From Ceratodon purpureus (taxonomy: Eukaryota > Streptophyta > Bryopsida > Pseudoditrichales > Ditrichaceae), in contig CM026426.1 in assembly GCA_014871385.1 (NCBI GenBank), positions 22,984,539-23,048,538 on the forward strand: DNA of 64,000 nucleotides, written 5' to 3'. This document shows positions 13,430 through 25,313 of the stretch, piece after piece. The notes below the pieces were generated by a model, which did no database searches, had not been told where the DNA came from, and saw nothing but the letters and a program-made list of their open reading frames with translations. Numbering within the stretch: position 1 is the stretch's first letter; each line of letters starts with the position of its first letter. The position numbers and the translations under genes were made by a program.

Positions 13430-14008
13430 TTTAAGGTGGTCGCCTTAATTCTATACTTCAATCAAATTCAGGTGACTACCTTAATCTTTAATAAAATATT
13501 GCCTCGGTCCTGAACGTCATCGCACTGTTTTGCTCTTAGAAGAAGATAAACCACAAAAGTATTGTCTAGCACCCTTCCTCTAGAATTAAGATGGTCACCT
13601 TAATCTTTTGTCACATTCCCAATGCTTGATTAAGGTAGTGGAGAAGGTCCCGGTCTTCTCAAAAAATCTACAACCATCCGTGTCGCTATGTTTGTTCCGA
13701 ATCCCTTATCTACTGAATGAAGTCGATGTCAACTATAATTTGTAATCTCAATTAGGTGGATTAAGGTGACCACCTAAATCCTTATCAATGTAGTCTATTC
13801 TATTAGAACATGCTCAAATGGCCATTTTGCTCTTCTTAAATCTGAGTCTGTTCTGTCTAGGAAAGAAAATATGAATGTGAGTTATGGTGAGAGAAGTTTA
13901 CGTATGTGTAATAAATTGGTCAAGTTATACAGTTGAGGAACGTTATAATCAATTGAACTGTGATAACTGAAGGTCTCAGTCCATTCATTTTAAGGTGATC
14001 GCCTTAAT
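13430..14008. repeat. A-type palindrome cluster upstream of gene P1
   Basis: Five palindromes lie in about 580 bp, at 13,430-13,449, 13,466-13,485, 13,585-13,604, 13,760-13,779 and 13,989-14,008, with a half-site near 13,628. All fit (A/T)TTAAGGTGNNCACCTTAAT with one to three changes. The last ends 70 bp before the P1 start codon. Element 2 has an equivalent cluster (46,568-47,150). Confidence 0.88.
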
Positions 14009-15553
14009 CTTTTTCGTTATTCACATATTTTTCACCTAGCCATTCTCACGGCATGTTGCAACTGTTTCCATTTGCAGGATGGCTACATCCGATCCCTTCC
14101 TTTTCAAATTTGCAGTCCGGCAAGATCAATGTCCCAACGGATGCGACGACGACTTCTTTGAAGAGATTGATGAGGTGAAATTCACTTTGAAGGCGGATGT
14201 ACTTGATACAGCATCAGGCTGGATTCTGAAAAGGGAGAGCAAGGAATCAAAGAAAACATGCTTGCTTGTCAAGTTCCTTGGATCCAACGAGTATGTCTTG
14301 GTGAACGGATACCATGTCGTTTCTTGTAATGCAACACACCCTTATTTGTCTTTCACACTACAGCGCTCCGAGTCTGTGCGTGAGGCTCTCCTTATCAACA
14401 CCGAGGTATACGGAATGAATCATTCTAGAATGCGAGAGTTTTGGAAGGAGTCTAGCTTATCCTCCTTTGTTTCGGAGACTTTTCAGAAAGTATCCAATAA
14501 GGCAGGGGTAATAGAGAGACAGGTTTCGAAGCTGGTACTGAAGGTGGTTGAGTCTGGAACAAAGAAGAAAGTGAGGGTTTCTAAAAAGGATAGCGGAAAC
14601 ACCTCGGCAGTCACAAATTCTGGTACAGCAGGAGTCACGGAAGTTGTCCGCGGAGCACCGAAAAAAGTTCCACGGGGAAAGTCGAAGGCCAAGAATTCTG
14701 AGACACCAGGTACAAAGGAAGCCCAAACGTCAAAAGTGACTGAGCAGGAATCCGAGGCAGATCCCTCGATTCGACACAACCTCCCGACAAATAGAAACGC
14801 CGATGGAACCGTAGTCGCAGAGGAGTGCATTTGTAGGTTTGCAAACTTTGAAGCTGACTTTGGAAAATACTATCCTCTTGGATATAATACCATTGTGGAC
14901 GTAGATATCACAATGGTTGACATAGTACCATGCAACTTCGTAGTACGCGTTTTGGAAAACGAAGGTGTGACAACAGTGTACAACACCTTGATGACTCAGG
15001 TCATTCCGAACAAGCAAGTACTGTGCCTATACCCTCAGGGATTAACCGAAATTCCTAAAGATTGAAATCAAATAAAAGAACTCAGATTCTGGGCAATTAG
15101 TGGGCAGCATACCGTAGTGGCTGCAAATCGAATTATCGCCAACCCTGATTTTGATTCGACAAGGAAGGATCTGATGAAGACTTGGAAAGCACAAATCGTT
15201 TGGGACCTCGAAGCTTGGAAAATCCAGGCAATTTCGGAGTACTATAATCAGTCAAATCAAATCAACCCTTTCAAGCCTACGTGGGCTTCAAATATCATAC
15301 ATGTTAGGCGTATTTGGGAGCAGATGGGGAGGCCAGAAAGGACGCGAGTCAATGCATCCCACAAATCAAGCCCCGAAATGAACAAGAAAAGGGCCGATTG
15401 GAATGTAAGTTTCTATTTCTTACTTGAATACCAGATAGTCAATGTAACACATAGTTGCCGATTCTAACAGACTTGGAAATTAGTGTAAACTTTACTCAAT
15501 TCGATGTTTCGAACGTTACTCTAGTTGAACTTATGTTCATCTCGTTAATTCGA

Positions 15554-15805
15554 ATTAAGGAGGTCACCTTAATCCATTATATTCTTAGCTTTGGCTTTAT
15601 ATTTACACCATCCAAACTCCGATATCAATTTTGCGGGCTTTTAGTTTATTATTCGATTCTCGTTTTGAGAAAGTCCATCAGATTAAGGTGATCACCTTAA
15701 TTTTGTTCAATGGTCATTCTCTTTCCAATAAACTGTTCCTTCATAGAATCCAACATTGCTAGGGAACTAAGTCTGATTCGGCAGAAATGAGGTATACACC
15801 TTAAT
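15554..15805. repeat. A-type palindromes in P1 intron 1
   Basis: Sites at 15,554-15,573 (ATTAAGGAGGTCACCTTAAT), 15,682-15,701 (ATTAAGGTGATCACCTTAAT, a perfect palindrome) and a degenerate copy at about 15,786-15,805, all inside the intron between P1 exons 1 and 2. The matching P2 intron carries three B-type sites. Confidence 0.88.
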
Positions 15806-17422
15806 ATATGAAAAACCACTTGTCTTCTTTTGCTTACAATGTTCAGTGGTATCTCATACGCTTGTTTCGTTCCTGTCCAGTGATTCCTGAACTCCATGAT
15901 CCAGACATTATCCAGTGTTCGGTCGAAGAAGGATATGATGGAGAAGGATGATAAGCTGATCAAATGAGCTACAACGATGTCCGAAACGAGTGGGCGCTGG
16001 TTCAAGTGATAAATCCTGGGAGAAGTGGGAGAGATTCTTCGCAGCTCATGTTAAGGGTGAGCTTACTTGCCCGGAGTTAGGGCACCTGATCAAGGATACG
16101 CCAAACTTCAAGAACAACCTGAAAGCAGTTGCTCCCCTGTCGAAGAATTGGTTCAGATGTCTGGAATCATTGACGGAAAAGGAAATTATGAAGATGGCGT
16201 CGTACCTGTTGAACGAAGAAACAGAGGTAGGGAAGCCCGTGCCGATTTACCCAAAGGTAGTGCCTTTCAGCGTGAAAACGAGCATCAAGAATTGCAACGT
16301 TCATTCTGCTTTAGAGTGGGGCAACCGTAAGAGAACGAAAGGACATGTTATTCGAGAGTTTGACAGGTTTACAGAGATGAAGTTTAAACTCATGGAGAGT
16401 TCCGCTGCAATAGGACTAGATGAGGCGAATGACCTGAACTTGGAGAAATGGAGAGACTTCAAGAAAACACACATGATCACGTCAAAGACGATGGCCAATG
16501 TAATCGACTCGGTCGGTGAGATATTCTTCAACAATTTCGATGGTAGAAATAGGACGGACAAGGGGTACCTGCCAGCAGCATTTGTTGAGTCAAGGAGAGC
16601 CATTGTAGACACAAAATCTGAGGATGCCCTGTCTACAGAATGTGGTTTTTGCATGCTCGTCCAGAAATATTACAGATCAGATGACGGAACATTGGTGAAA
16701 CCTGGGAACTACATTCCTCTACATGGCTTGAGTAAGACCCAAATTCGTGAGAGGACAGGAGTAGATTGGGCTGCTGTAATTAACTTCCGCAATGTAGAGG
16801 GCATTCTCAGCGGGTCCGATGGTGACAATCCGTTTTGGGACTCGTTTGTGAAGAAGTTGGAGAATTTTAAGATGTTGCGATGGACCGAGACACCCATCTG
16901 GGTATGGATTGCGGACGACGCTTGTAAGGAACAGGTCTAAGCTTTATTCAAGCGTAAGTTGCGTACAACTCATCAGAAGCCTGTAGAAGCATTTTACCAC
17001 CCGGACCCTCTCGAAGGTTTCAAGACAGATAAAAAGGTCAAGGGGAATGTGGTAACTATATACTACATCGTCAAAGAGGATTGGAAGGTACCACCGTTGA
17101 CGAATGTTTACAAGTCCCTGAAAATGAAGACATACACCCAAGGAAAGATCCGATTGTATCCTGGAGAATTTAGGATGGAGACATATATTCGACTGCTTCA
17201 AGATGTATCTGGACCGTTCAAGACAGTCTTGAACATATTCGGAGGTGGCAAACTGATGCTCGCATGCCAGTTAATTGACCATTGTAATTGTTGATCTCAT
17301 GATGCTGAACATGGCACAATGTGGGCTCCTAGATGAATTCGATTCGAAATGTTAGGTAGTTTGCATCTAGAGATGAATTCTGTGCAATACCAGTCAATTT
17401 CATCGTCAATGTCAAGGCCAAG

Positions 17423-17620
17423 AATAAGGTGGCCACCTTAATCCCAGATTGTAAGGTGGGCCACGTAATCAATTAAAGTGGACTAAGCTGCGAAAACGAA
17501 CATATAAAACCTCTCCAAAGTTTGTGTTGTAGTGTTTTGATTTTGAGTATAGAAGACTATAGATAACCGATCACCACATATGTTTATCACATGCCTCATA
17601 AATTAAGGTGCCGCCTCAAT
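17423..17620. repeat. A-type palindromes in P1 intron 2
   Basis: Sites at 17,423-17,442 (AATAAGGTGGCCACCTTAAT), about 17,450-17,469 (degenerate) and 17,602-17,620 (one base short), in the intron before P1 exon 3. Confidence 0.8.
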
Positions 17621-18869
17621 CTAACAGTTTCTTCTGTGTACGCAGATGTTAAAGATCCAGGTTCACAGTTTCTGCGACCAGAGTTCTGTTGCCGTGTTAG
17701 AGGCTACGAAGTCGAAGGCATTAACAATGAACCACAAGGATTTTCTTCAACCTTCACGGACTGTCCCGACCAGAGGCAGTAGTGCACTTGAAAGAGGTGA
17801 CAGCGGGAGTGGCAGGACGGAACCAATGGAGACAGGCGGAGGTGATCAGAGCATGTCCGCAGGAACATTGTCACAGGGACCCCAACAGCAAGGTGATGCG
17901 GATACAACTCACGTTAGTGGAGATTTACGAAAATGTTGTCACGATGCAGAGGACGAAATGCTATGGATGGATTCCGAGGATTATGTATCTCCAATGAGCT
18001 ACGGGAGTTCACCAACTTTTGACCCAGCTTCTGCCCCCCTCCCCCCCCCCCCCCCCCCCCCCTGCGGAGCATTACAATCCACAACTTCTGTCCTCGAAAA
18101 AGTTGAAGGAGTGTGATTCTGAAGAATACCCCGAAATTATTTTTGTTGAGAAGGAGATTAAGAGAGCTGAGCTTGAGGTGAAGTTGAAGATGCTAAGAGA
18201 AAGTCTAAACTCTGGCATCTCAGGCGTTTCTCAAGGAGGATATAGACCTCCTTTTCATGCTCGGTACGGTGGATATCAACAGTACCGTGGGGGTTAGTAC
18301 ATTGAGGATCAGTACGGCGAGGCACATATGGATTGTGACCCCCAGTTTGACGATCCTGGTTTAATCCATGGCCACTCTCAATATTACCGCGGACCTTATT
18401 CCACCTCTAGAGGTGGACCGTTAAGGTTCCGAAGTCAACTCGCCATCACCAATGAAGCGCCGGTGCCAAGTTCAAGATTGCCGATTGTTGTTGAGCCCAT
18501 GGAGTTCGAGCCTTGGGAGGATGTTCCAATGGTCAGGGTTTTAGATGTATCAGAGGAACCTGAAAATGCATGTGATGTTGAAGAACAGCCAGATCCGGGC
18601 TGCTCAATGGCTAATTCAGTGGAGGACACTGAAATTCAGGAGAATACCCTAAATCTAACTCAATTTGAGCCTATAGTGACTCTGATAGCGATTCCCGCAT
18701 TGTTAGTGGACATGAATTTATAGGTTCCTCTACGGATTTGATTATTGAGCCAAATGGGGGAAAGAGCCCTGGTTTACCGGATAGCGTAACATGCGGCGGT
18801 AAAACGGATACCCTTCCTTCTCCTCCTACTCTTGGAATTCCACCTCAGGTTGACAACCTTGTCACTGGG

Positions 18870-19144
18870 ATTAAGGAGTCCACCTTAATTCTAACGCCTA
18901 GTATAGCGCATGGAGAAGAGGACGTGAGTGGACATGTTGACAAACATGACACTGGGATTAAGGAGTCTACCTTAATTCTAAACCCAATAGCGCAAGGAGA
19001 AGAGGTCCCGAGTCCACATGTCGACGACCGTGTCATTGGAATTAAGGAGTCCACCTTAATTTTGACGCCGATAGCGCAAGGAGAAGAGGTCCCAAGTCAA
19101 CGTCTTGACAACCTTGTCACGGGGATTAAGGATCCCACCTTAAA
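18870..19144 (+). repeat. Coding tandem repeat built around the A-type palindrome
   Basis: Four copies of the palindrome (18,870-18,889, 18,957-18,976, 19,041-19,060, 19,125-19,144) are spaced 87, 84 and 84 bp apart in P1 exon 3. In the reading frame they encode GIKESTLIL-type peptides separated by (I)AQGEE(V)PS and a D-rich stretch. The spacing is a multiple of three, so the array is translated as a 28-29-residue protein repeat. Confidence 0.9.
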
Positions 19145-19910
19145 CCAGTCCAATGCTGGAGCTGGGGACAAAGCTCCAAGTCCACGTTTTCATCCACCTT
19201 CGGTCTCAGCACTTGAGAAGGGCAGTGGGCATGTCCTTGATAATCCTTATGTTTCGGACGTGGAACACACCGTTTTAGGTGATGATGATGAAGCTTCTCA
19301 GGAATCACGCAAAGGGCAATGACTGGTAAATGAAAATGAGGTTGAAGGTCAGACTAGTGGAATGGATACTTCTAAGGAGATTCCAGAAGGCCCTAAGAAA
19401 CTGAAAGAAGTTCAGGAGCTAGGGAGTTTGGAAAGAAGGACGTCGGAACGTCTCCTTAGGCGTGCAACGAAGGAGGTAGCGGCCGGCAAGCCGGTAGTTG
19501 CAATACATACGACTCCCGAAGCTCAAGAGCAAAGGTCAAGGCTTCAGCCTACAAAGAAGGTTGCGGAGGAGGCCACTGAGACTGTTGCAAGGAAAGGAAA
19601 GGGAAAGCCGGACCCGCCTCCCGTTTGGAAGATTGCTGCTTAGATGATGTGTCAGTCACGTTGGTAGGGAAAAGTGATTTGGTTTGATACGATCTAACTT
19701 CACGAAGTTTTGGTCACGTCTATGCGATCTCGAAAACGTGTTTTTGATAGTATGGGCAGATTTACCTTATGATTGTGCCGTGGAGATCAGTAATTTTCTC
19801 TTTCAGGAATGTAGAAAGCGACCGGGCAAAATTTTCTCTAGGTGAGAGATGAGACCTATGCGTGATAGAAGTGGACATAATCACAGAAGGCCTTTACTTG
19901 CTGGGTCACT

Positions 19911-20288
19911 TAAAGTCGAGGGGACATTAACTTCCTGAAGGAGGTCAAAGACATTCTGTGGACAAGAGATCATCAGTGGAAGTTCGACCCTGCTCCTCTG
20001 AGCGGGGAGCTCCCTAATCGTTCGAACACTCTCCTAATTGATTGTAATCAGGAGATTAATATCAGCTCGCCTGGAAACGTTTTGTTAACGTTACTGTGGC
20101 ATGGCCCTCTGGACCGTCATTCTTGCCTAATGAGACACGTTTTTCCTTTCATTCACGATCTAGCCAAGTCTGGAGAGGACGTTCCGGAGTTCATGAGTAA
20201 AAGTCGTGGCAAAGTGCCCGGTCTAGCTCTTTTGGATGCAAAATGCCACGATCGTGTTGAATACTCGAAGTGGATGAAGTCACGGTAG
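19911..20288 (+). pseudogene. HAD-a relic of Element 1 (FCP1/NIF-like, C-terminal half)
   Basis: An open frame from about 19,911 to 20,288 reads GDINFLKEVKDILW, then LLIDCNQEINISSPGNV, then a helical tail ending SKWMKSR. It aligns with the second half of the Element 2 HAD proteins (VLIVDDCEWKNVMNGNHSC; VLLVDDSPQKNLLNDP). FCP1/NIF-type HAD proteins carry a DD motif at this point. Here the second Asp is replaced (IDC). I found no clean N-terminal half with the DxDx(T/V) nucleophile loop upstream. It follows P1 directly, as HAD-a follows P2. Confidence 0.5.
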
Positions 20289-20455
20289 TTTAATGTCTTA
20301 GCGGGAATTCTTTTGGCTGTGACAATTAAGCTTGTGATTTTCTTTTTCAATGAAAGGTGCATAGATGAATTGAAATTTATTTTGATGACGTTAATTCTCA
20401 TTCTGTTCATGTGGATGTGCGTTTATTTGGCTGTTTCGAATTACCTCGTTCCCGA

Positions 20456-20786
20456 TTTAAGGTGACCACCTGAATTTGTTTGTTGACTGAATCTGTGACA
20501 TTTATCCATCATCGCTTGTGTTTCCTCTCATGTTTGGTTCCACCATTCGATGATTTCCTGGACAATGATAATGCACTATAAGGGTAAGGCAGTTCTTTTT
20601 GTTTATACTATTTATATGTGCAATGCGCTTCTGTCGTGTTTATAGGTCCGTCGGAGCATTGAGATATCGCGTTAATTTCAGTATGTTGACATTGAATCGA
20701 ATATGCATTCTCGTTTTTGGTAAATCATGTGTATATACTGCCAGATCTAGTCTAATTTAGTTAGAGATTAAGGCGGCCACCTTAAT
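20456..20786. repeat. A-type palindromes between HAD-a and HAD-b
   Basis: Two sites, at 20,456-20,475 (TTTAAGGTGACCACCTGAAT) and 20,767-20,786 (ATTAAGGCGGCCACCTTAAT). The second is the rightmost A-type palindrome of Element 1 that I found. Confidence 0.85.
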
Positions 20787-21264
20787 CCTGAACTTTATCC
20801 GGTAAGTCTCGTTTGTCTGCGTGGAGTAGTTTTCTGTATCCTCTGATTGTGCATTTGTGGTATCTTATATTGTCAACATATATAAGTATTTGGCTTTATT
20901 TTTAAGTAGCTCATTGAGTCATTGTGTAATATTTTTCGTTACTTGTCTTCAGAGAAGTTCAAGGCCAACTTCGGTTTACAAGTGTATTGGCAATATCGCG
21001 ATAGCGTGTGAAGGCGGTTTATCGGGTGTGGGGGATGAATCAACCCCCCCCCCCCCCCCACTCCGATGCACCGGACTCGCTCTACTGATAGAGGTGGAAA
21101 TCAACGTAGGTAGCAGTCAGGGCGACCTAGTCTTGAATTTATTCTGTGGTTCATTACAATTCTGGATTGTTTTGAACTGAATTTATTAATGGAAATTTTT
21201 TGGTCATATACTTCGATATTTGGTGTCGTGATAGTGATGGTTTGTTCCTCGTCCTGATCTCAGC

Positions 21265-22106
21265 AGGTGCGCCTAGGAGAAGGCAGAAAAATTAGAGAGG
21301 CACCCGCGCTGAAACATAGGACGAGACTTCTCATTTTTTACTTGAACCATGTCCTCTGCAATATTGAATTCGTGAGTTTAAAGAAAAAGGACATTCCTGC
21401 AGATACTTATGTAAGCACCGAGGCAGAAATGCAGTACGAGCTGTTGGCCCTTGTAAAGGCTTTGGGGAAGGAATCGTTTAGACTCGTTACCGCTAGGCCA
21501 AACGTGCGACAGTTTCTACGATCGCTCTTGGCTGTAGCACATGTGGGTGTGGAGACGTGCATGGGGCAAGATATGGCTACTCCAATCGTCTCTTGGTTGT
21601 TCGGGGAGTGTAAGCCATCGTTTTTGTTGTCCCAAGGACATTGCACTACCCTGAAACATGAAGTCGAGAATAAGATGTATCGGTTAGAGCAGGGTTCCCA
21701 TGAAGAATTCTTTAAGGAATTGCCGCTATTCTGGAGGTTAGAATGGGGTATAGATCTAGGGGGCTTCGTTCCTTCTGCAGAGAACACTGTTATCATAGAC
21801 GACAGTCCCCTTAAATGCTTCTTCAATCCTCGGGGGAATTGTATTTTCCCCTATCCTTGGCGCAGCATATTGGATGAGAATAGCGATATGATGAAGGACA
21901 TTAAGATCTTCAAGTCCTTGTGTCTGTCGGATTTTCCTGTTTACAGATTCATAGAGGATTTATTAGAGGATGGGGACGGATCCAGAGTTTCAGCTCAGAA
22001 TCTGATCTCCAAGGATAGTCGAATAGCGGAGTCCCTTGAACCATACACTAGACGTATACGACCAAACAAGGCTTTCCTAGAGCGAATTGATCGGAAGAGG
22101 TTGTAG
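21265..22106 (+). CDS. HAD-b of Element 1 (FCP1/NIF-like pseudophosphatase)
   Basis: An uninterrupted frame of about 280 codons, probably the last exon, since a good acceptor (CTCAGCAG) ends at 21,264 and no ATG opens the frame. It resembles the FCP1/NIF branch of HAD phosphatases. LLIFYLNHVL occupies the nucleophile-loop position, a central region follows, and NTVIIDDSPLKCFFNPRGN fits the Asp-Asp motif. The usual nucleophile loop is LDLDxT/V. Here the first Asp is Tyr and the second is Asn, so phosphatase activity is unlikely. Family members act on phospho-Ser/Thr, for example on the RNA polymerase II CTD. A retained fold with a lost active site suggests a binding role or decay. It lies at the right edge of Element 1, matching HAD-b of Element 2. 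Confidence 0.65.
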
Positions 22107-22139
22107 TTGGGAGCTTGCATTAGGATCTAACCTTAGGGT

Positions 22140-22220
22140 GTAAGTACATTAGACCCCATACACTTTGGGCAAAATGCTGTTGTACTTGATGTACATAATA
22201 GTACAATATTGTACCTATCG
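22140..22220. repeat. GTAC cluster just beyond HAD-b
   Basis: Six GTAC tetramers lie in about 75 bp (for example TTGTACTTGATGTACATAAT followed by AGTACAATATTGTACC). Such clusters otherwise mark Element 3. This could be the edge of another GTAC-type element or a terminal motif of Element 1. Confidence 0.6.
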
Positions 22221-22229
22221 TACTAGCGC

Positions 22230-23950
22230 CTACAGGATCTGAACCGTTAAATGTAGATCGTACGGTCTCGGAGCGTGGATCTGGATTGCCCAATCACGCC
22301 TCGAGTGGTCCCTGACATGCCACGTGGTCATCACGGTGGACGTATATGCGGTTTGCTATTATTGGTAAATTAGTAGGTGGGGCATGTGACTTGGCAAACG
22401 GATCCAGCAAGGATCCGAGGTGGAATCCTAGGTAAAGGGTGAAAGAAAAGTCTGCAATGGAGTTTTTCATCCTAAGTAGCCATTCGTTGATGAAAAAATA
22501 TTCAGTAGTTAGTTTTAATAAGGCCTAGAGGTATGGTTTTGTTAAATCAAAGTGCATTTTTTTGGATGACGCTTGGAGGAAATTACATTAGAACCATGTC
22601 TTAACATTCCAAAATACCATTATACATGTTTAATGATAAAAAAGAATATGTTTTAATTTTTGGTGCGTCTTTTTTGACACACAGCATTGTCATATTATAA
22701 TATAAAGGTCTATTATAATATAAAATTGTTGTCAATTGGATGATTTTCAAATATTTTTTGTGTATTTCACAAAATGTTTTAACTTAATTATTTGAAGCTT
22801 TGGTAGATGAATATTATATATAAAAATACAAAGTATGATATTAATATCCATTGTAATAGAATCAGAATTTTGTTTATGATAATTCTATGATTTAAAAAAA
22901 TTGATAAGGAAATATTAGAAATTTAGAATATTGAATATCTTTAGGGTTTAAAATTAAATATATGTTCAGTGTATATTGATGAATATCACCAAATAATAAT
23001 TGTAATAACAATCAACATGATAAACATTAGGAAATTAATCAAGATATATGTTTATATTTATTATTTGAAAAGGCTTAGATTTGGCACTATATTAAAATTT
23101 ATTAGGGTCCACATAAATTATATATTGTTGTAATATAACATACTGATAAGGTCACTTGTAAACCCATATAAATTTCATATGGTTGAAAGAATATTTAAAA
23201 TGTAAGTGTCATATGTACTGGGTATATTTTGTATAGAGTAATCGTATTGTGCTATAAATTTAGACTTGGCGGCTAAAGATGATTTTATATTTTTGTACGA
23301 TGTTAATTAAAAAACAAGTTTTAATACTATTTATTCTAGAAGCATGTTGAATTTATACAAATAAATTAAAAAAGAATATTATAAAGTTTTTTCATTTCTT
23401 CATTAGTTCATTTAATAAGTTTGATAGAATTGACTTCAATTAATCAAAGCATGGAAGACTACCCATTGATAATGCTACATACTAAAATGGGCTAATAAAG
23501 AGAATCAAAATGCAACATTATTTATCCACTCTAATTGTTTTATACACAAAATTTTGTTGGTAAAATTCCTTCACTTGTTAAAATATATAATTTACCGATT
23601 AATAAAATAAAATATCCAAATCCTAGACTTCCATTAAATTTGATGAATTCTAATATGTGAATTTGAAGTTTAAGGTTAGAGGTTATGCATTTATTATTAA
23701 TGAAATGTAGAATAAAAATATATTTAACATAAATAGAAACATTCATAGTCTTAAATGTATATATGATGGCACTACATTTCGATAATAAATATGATTTACC
23801 TAAATTAGATACTATAATTCTCTATTTCCTAGATTTTAGAATTAATCAATGGATTTCGCAATTACACATAGCTACGGGTTGGGCCGGTCATAGGGAGATA
23901 AGGTGTCAATTCACATTAGTGGTTGACTGGTGGTTGCGGGTATATGGGTG
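22230..23950. other. AT-rich non-coding stretch
   Basis: Mostly AT-rich sequence from about 22.45 to 23.9 kb with no palindromes of type A or B and no credible gene. The frames at 23,540-23,746 and 23,763-23,954 are short and low-complexity. It separates Elements 1 and 4. Confidence 0.6.
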
Positions 23951-23955
23951 GTGAT

Positions 23956-24053
23956 GACCGGTGACAGACGGTCATTCGGTTTCTAAGTTGGATATCAATT
24001 CTAAGTAACCGGTGACGCCAAGTCACTAGGAGTTTCGACCGGTGATCGCCGGT
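23956..24053. repeat. Three ACCGGTGA motifs before Element 4
   Basis: ACCGGTGA occurs at about 23,957, 24,008 and 24,038. The last extends to the near-palindrome ACCGGTGATCGCCGGT. They lie 200-300 bp upstream of the first Element 4 frame and could be a terminal or promoter motif, but three copies is thin evidence. Confidence 0.4.
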
Positions 24054-24254
24054 AGTCATCTTCTTCCTCAGTTTACGCGCGGGAAGTAGAGTTTGTTTCT
24101 TGGTGTACTCCCGCGAGTCTCTCTCTACGGCGATGGCGGATCTAGTTTGTGTTTCGCGAGGGTCGTGTACTCTGTAGCGAAGGAGAAGGAGGAGGAAGTA
24201 GTGAAGGGGCGGGGGTGTTAGGAAGGTCTTGGGGTTTAGGGTGCGGTGTTCACG

Positions 24255-25313
24255 ATGGCGGGTCGGATTGGTGGAGCGCAGTCAGGGAGTGTCCAGAGCG
24301 GGCACAAGGGTTCGAGGAGGGATTTGGCGCCGGCTTCAACGATGGAAGAAGATGGTGTCGAGGTGAGCAGGGAGTTCGGTGCGGCGGGGTCCAATAGTGA
24401 CCAAAAAGAGGGTGAGAAGGTCAAGACGCCGGGAGGGAGGGGAAGACAAGGACCGCGGAGGCCAAAGACGAAAGGAGATTCGAAGATGAAGCCGGCGTAC
24501 AGAAGGGCAGAGGACGTGGACGCGGAGATAGCTGGGTTGAGAGCTCCACCGCAGGAGCTGAGTCGCGAAGACTTCATCAGGCTCTACCCGAAGCTGTCCA
24601 GCAAAGGTGATAACCCTCACCAATATCGCAAGGATACAGTGAGCCATTCCTTGATGAAGGAATTGTTTGAAGGTGCGTGTGGAGACAATGGGCGCCAAGG
24701 GTATGCGTGGGGGAGTTGCAAGGAGGCTCAAGTTGTGAAGAGAATCGAGTACCTTCACCCTATTTTGTATCAGCATCCCCTCGAGGCGATTCCTCCATAC
24801 TTGAAGATACGGTTTGCTGAGGGTGAAGCGATGGAGTTCGAGAAGGGCAAGGGCTTCGTCGACTGGTGCGCATTTGGAGCTGAGACTAACAAGCGGCAGC
24901 GAAATCGTTACAAGACTGACTTAGGGAAGCTCATGGCGCTGAGGAGGACTTTTGAGGAGGATAATCCCATGGAGGTTCGGGGGAGGGAATGGCGGCAGAT
25001 TAAATTGGAGCCCGGTGTAAGCTCAATGCCGACACAGAAGGGTGGAGGGGCAGGGTCAGAGGGTAGGAAGGGAGGGTTTGGGGGTGAACAGGTCTTTGAG
25101 AGGAGGTGTCGGTCTAAGTTAGGGGAAACAGGTGATTTCGACTCTAAGATGGGTTCAGGAGTGTTTGTTAAAGGAGACGGAGGGGACGCGCGAGGTGGTC
25201 GATGGACTGAGGCTTCGCTGTCGGAGCCCCTGGGGGAGCACTACCATTTTTTTTTTTTGTTAGCGTGCAATCAAATGAAGGGGTATTATAATTACCTTGG
25301 TCCTAAAATTTAG
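24255..25313 (+). CDS. Hypothetical basic protein at the head of Element 4
   Basis: An open frame from ATG at 24,255 (MAGRIGGAQSGSVQ...). The first 90 residues are Gly/Ser/Lys-rich and probably disordered. A more structured block of about 130 residues follows (around EDFIRLYPKLSSKGDNP, SHSLMKELFEGACG, IEYLHPILYQ). The rest is a Gly/Arg-rich tail. The frame enters a T run and AT-rich DNA near 25,245, so the true exon probably ends earlier. I do not recognise the family. It precedes transposase T4 on the same strand and may be an accessory gene or a 5' exon of it. Confidence 0.45.
   Translation: MAGRIGGAQSGSVQSGHKGSRRDLAPASTMEEDGVEVSREFGAAGSNSDQKEGEKVKTPGGRGRQGPRRPKTKGDSKMKPAYRRAEDVDAEIAGLRAPPQELSREDFIRLYPKLSSKGDNPHQYRKDTVSHSLMKELFEGACGDNGRQGYAWGSCKEAQVVKRIEYLHPILYQHPLEAIPPYLKIRFAEGEAMEFEKGKGFVDWCAFGAETNKRQRNRYKTDLGKLMALRRTFEEDNPMEVRGREWRQIKLEPGVSSMPTQKGGGAGSEGRKGGFGGEQVFERRCRSKLGETGDFDSKMGSGVFVKGDGGDARGGRWTEASLSEPLGEHYHFFFLLACNQMKGYYNYLGPKI

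Larger units (their letters stand above)
14079..19643 (+). pseudogene. Gene P1: long ParB-like/low-complexity protein of Element 1 (decayed)
   Basis: A long multi-exon gene that I cannot assign to a named family. Exon 1 (14,079-15,404, GTAAGT donor) ends in a block with FWAISGQHTVVAA followed by IVWDLEAWKIQAISEYYN. This resembles the core of ParB-N/DGQHR-type domains, where a G-x-R/H-R motif follows a short strand, but the similarity is weak. Exon 2 starts at about 15,881 (acceptor GTCCAG) and runs to about 17,280. Exon 3 (17,646 on, acceptor GCAG) encodes a disordered region rich in Pro, Gly, Glu and Lys, including a C run at 18,036-18,062 and a palindrome-coded repeat. Aligned with P2 by eye, introns 1 and 2 match in position and intron 1 is phase 0 in both. 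Breaks: in-frame stops at 15,063, 16,938, 18,295 and 19,320; stops in the first part of exon 2; and frameshifts near 15,990, at the C run and near 18,700. Confidence 0.65.
1..22110. mobile_element. Element 1: two-arm DNA transposon with A-type palindromes (left end off-window)
   Basis: A large DNA transposon inferred from gene content and palindromes. From left to right it holds transposase T1 (minus strand), an AT-rich core, gene P1 (plus), HAD-a (plus, decayed) and HAD-b (plus). Element 2, read in reverse, shows the same order and orientation. About two dozen copies of the 20-bp palindrome ATTAAGGTGNNCACCTTAAT occur between 32 and 20,786. By eye I found only one such palindrome elsewhere in the window (38,396). 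The right end is not resolved. By comparison with Element 2, where about 600 bp follow HAD-b, it should lie near 22.2-22.7 kb. Several nonsense and frameshift changes indicate an old, inactive copy. An 8-kb palindrome-free interval (5.5-13.4 kb) may include later insertions. Confidence 0.7.

Noticed and set aside
20857-21180. 107-codon plus-strand gene before HAD-b1
   Set aside because: Hydrophobic, low-complexity start, a C run in the middle and no family resemblance. Probably intron or leader of HAD-b.
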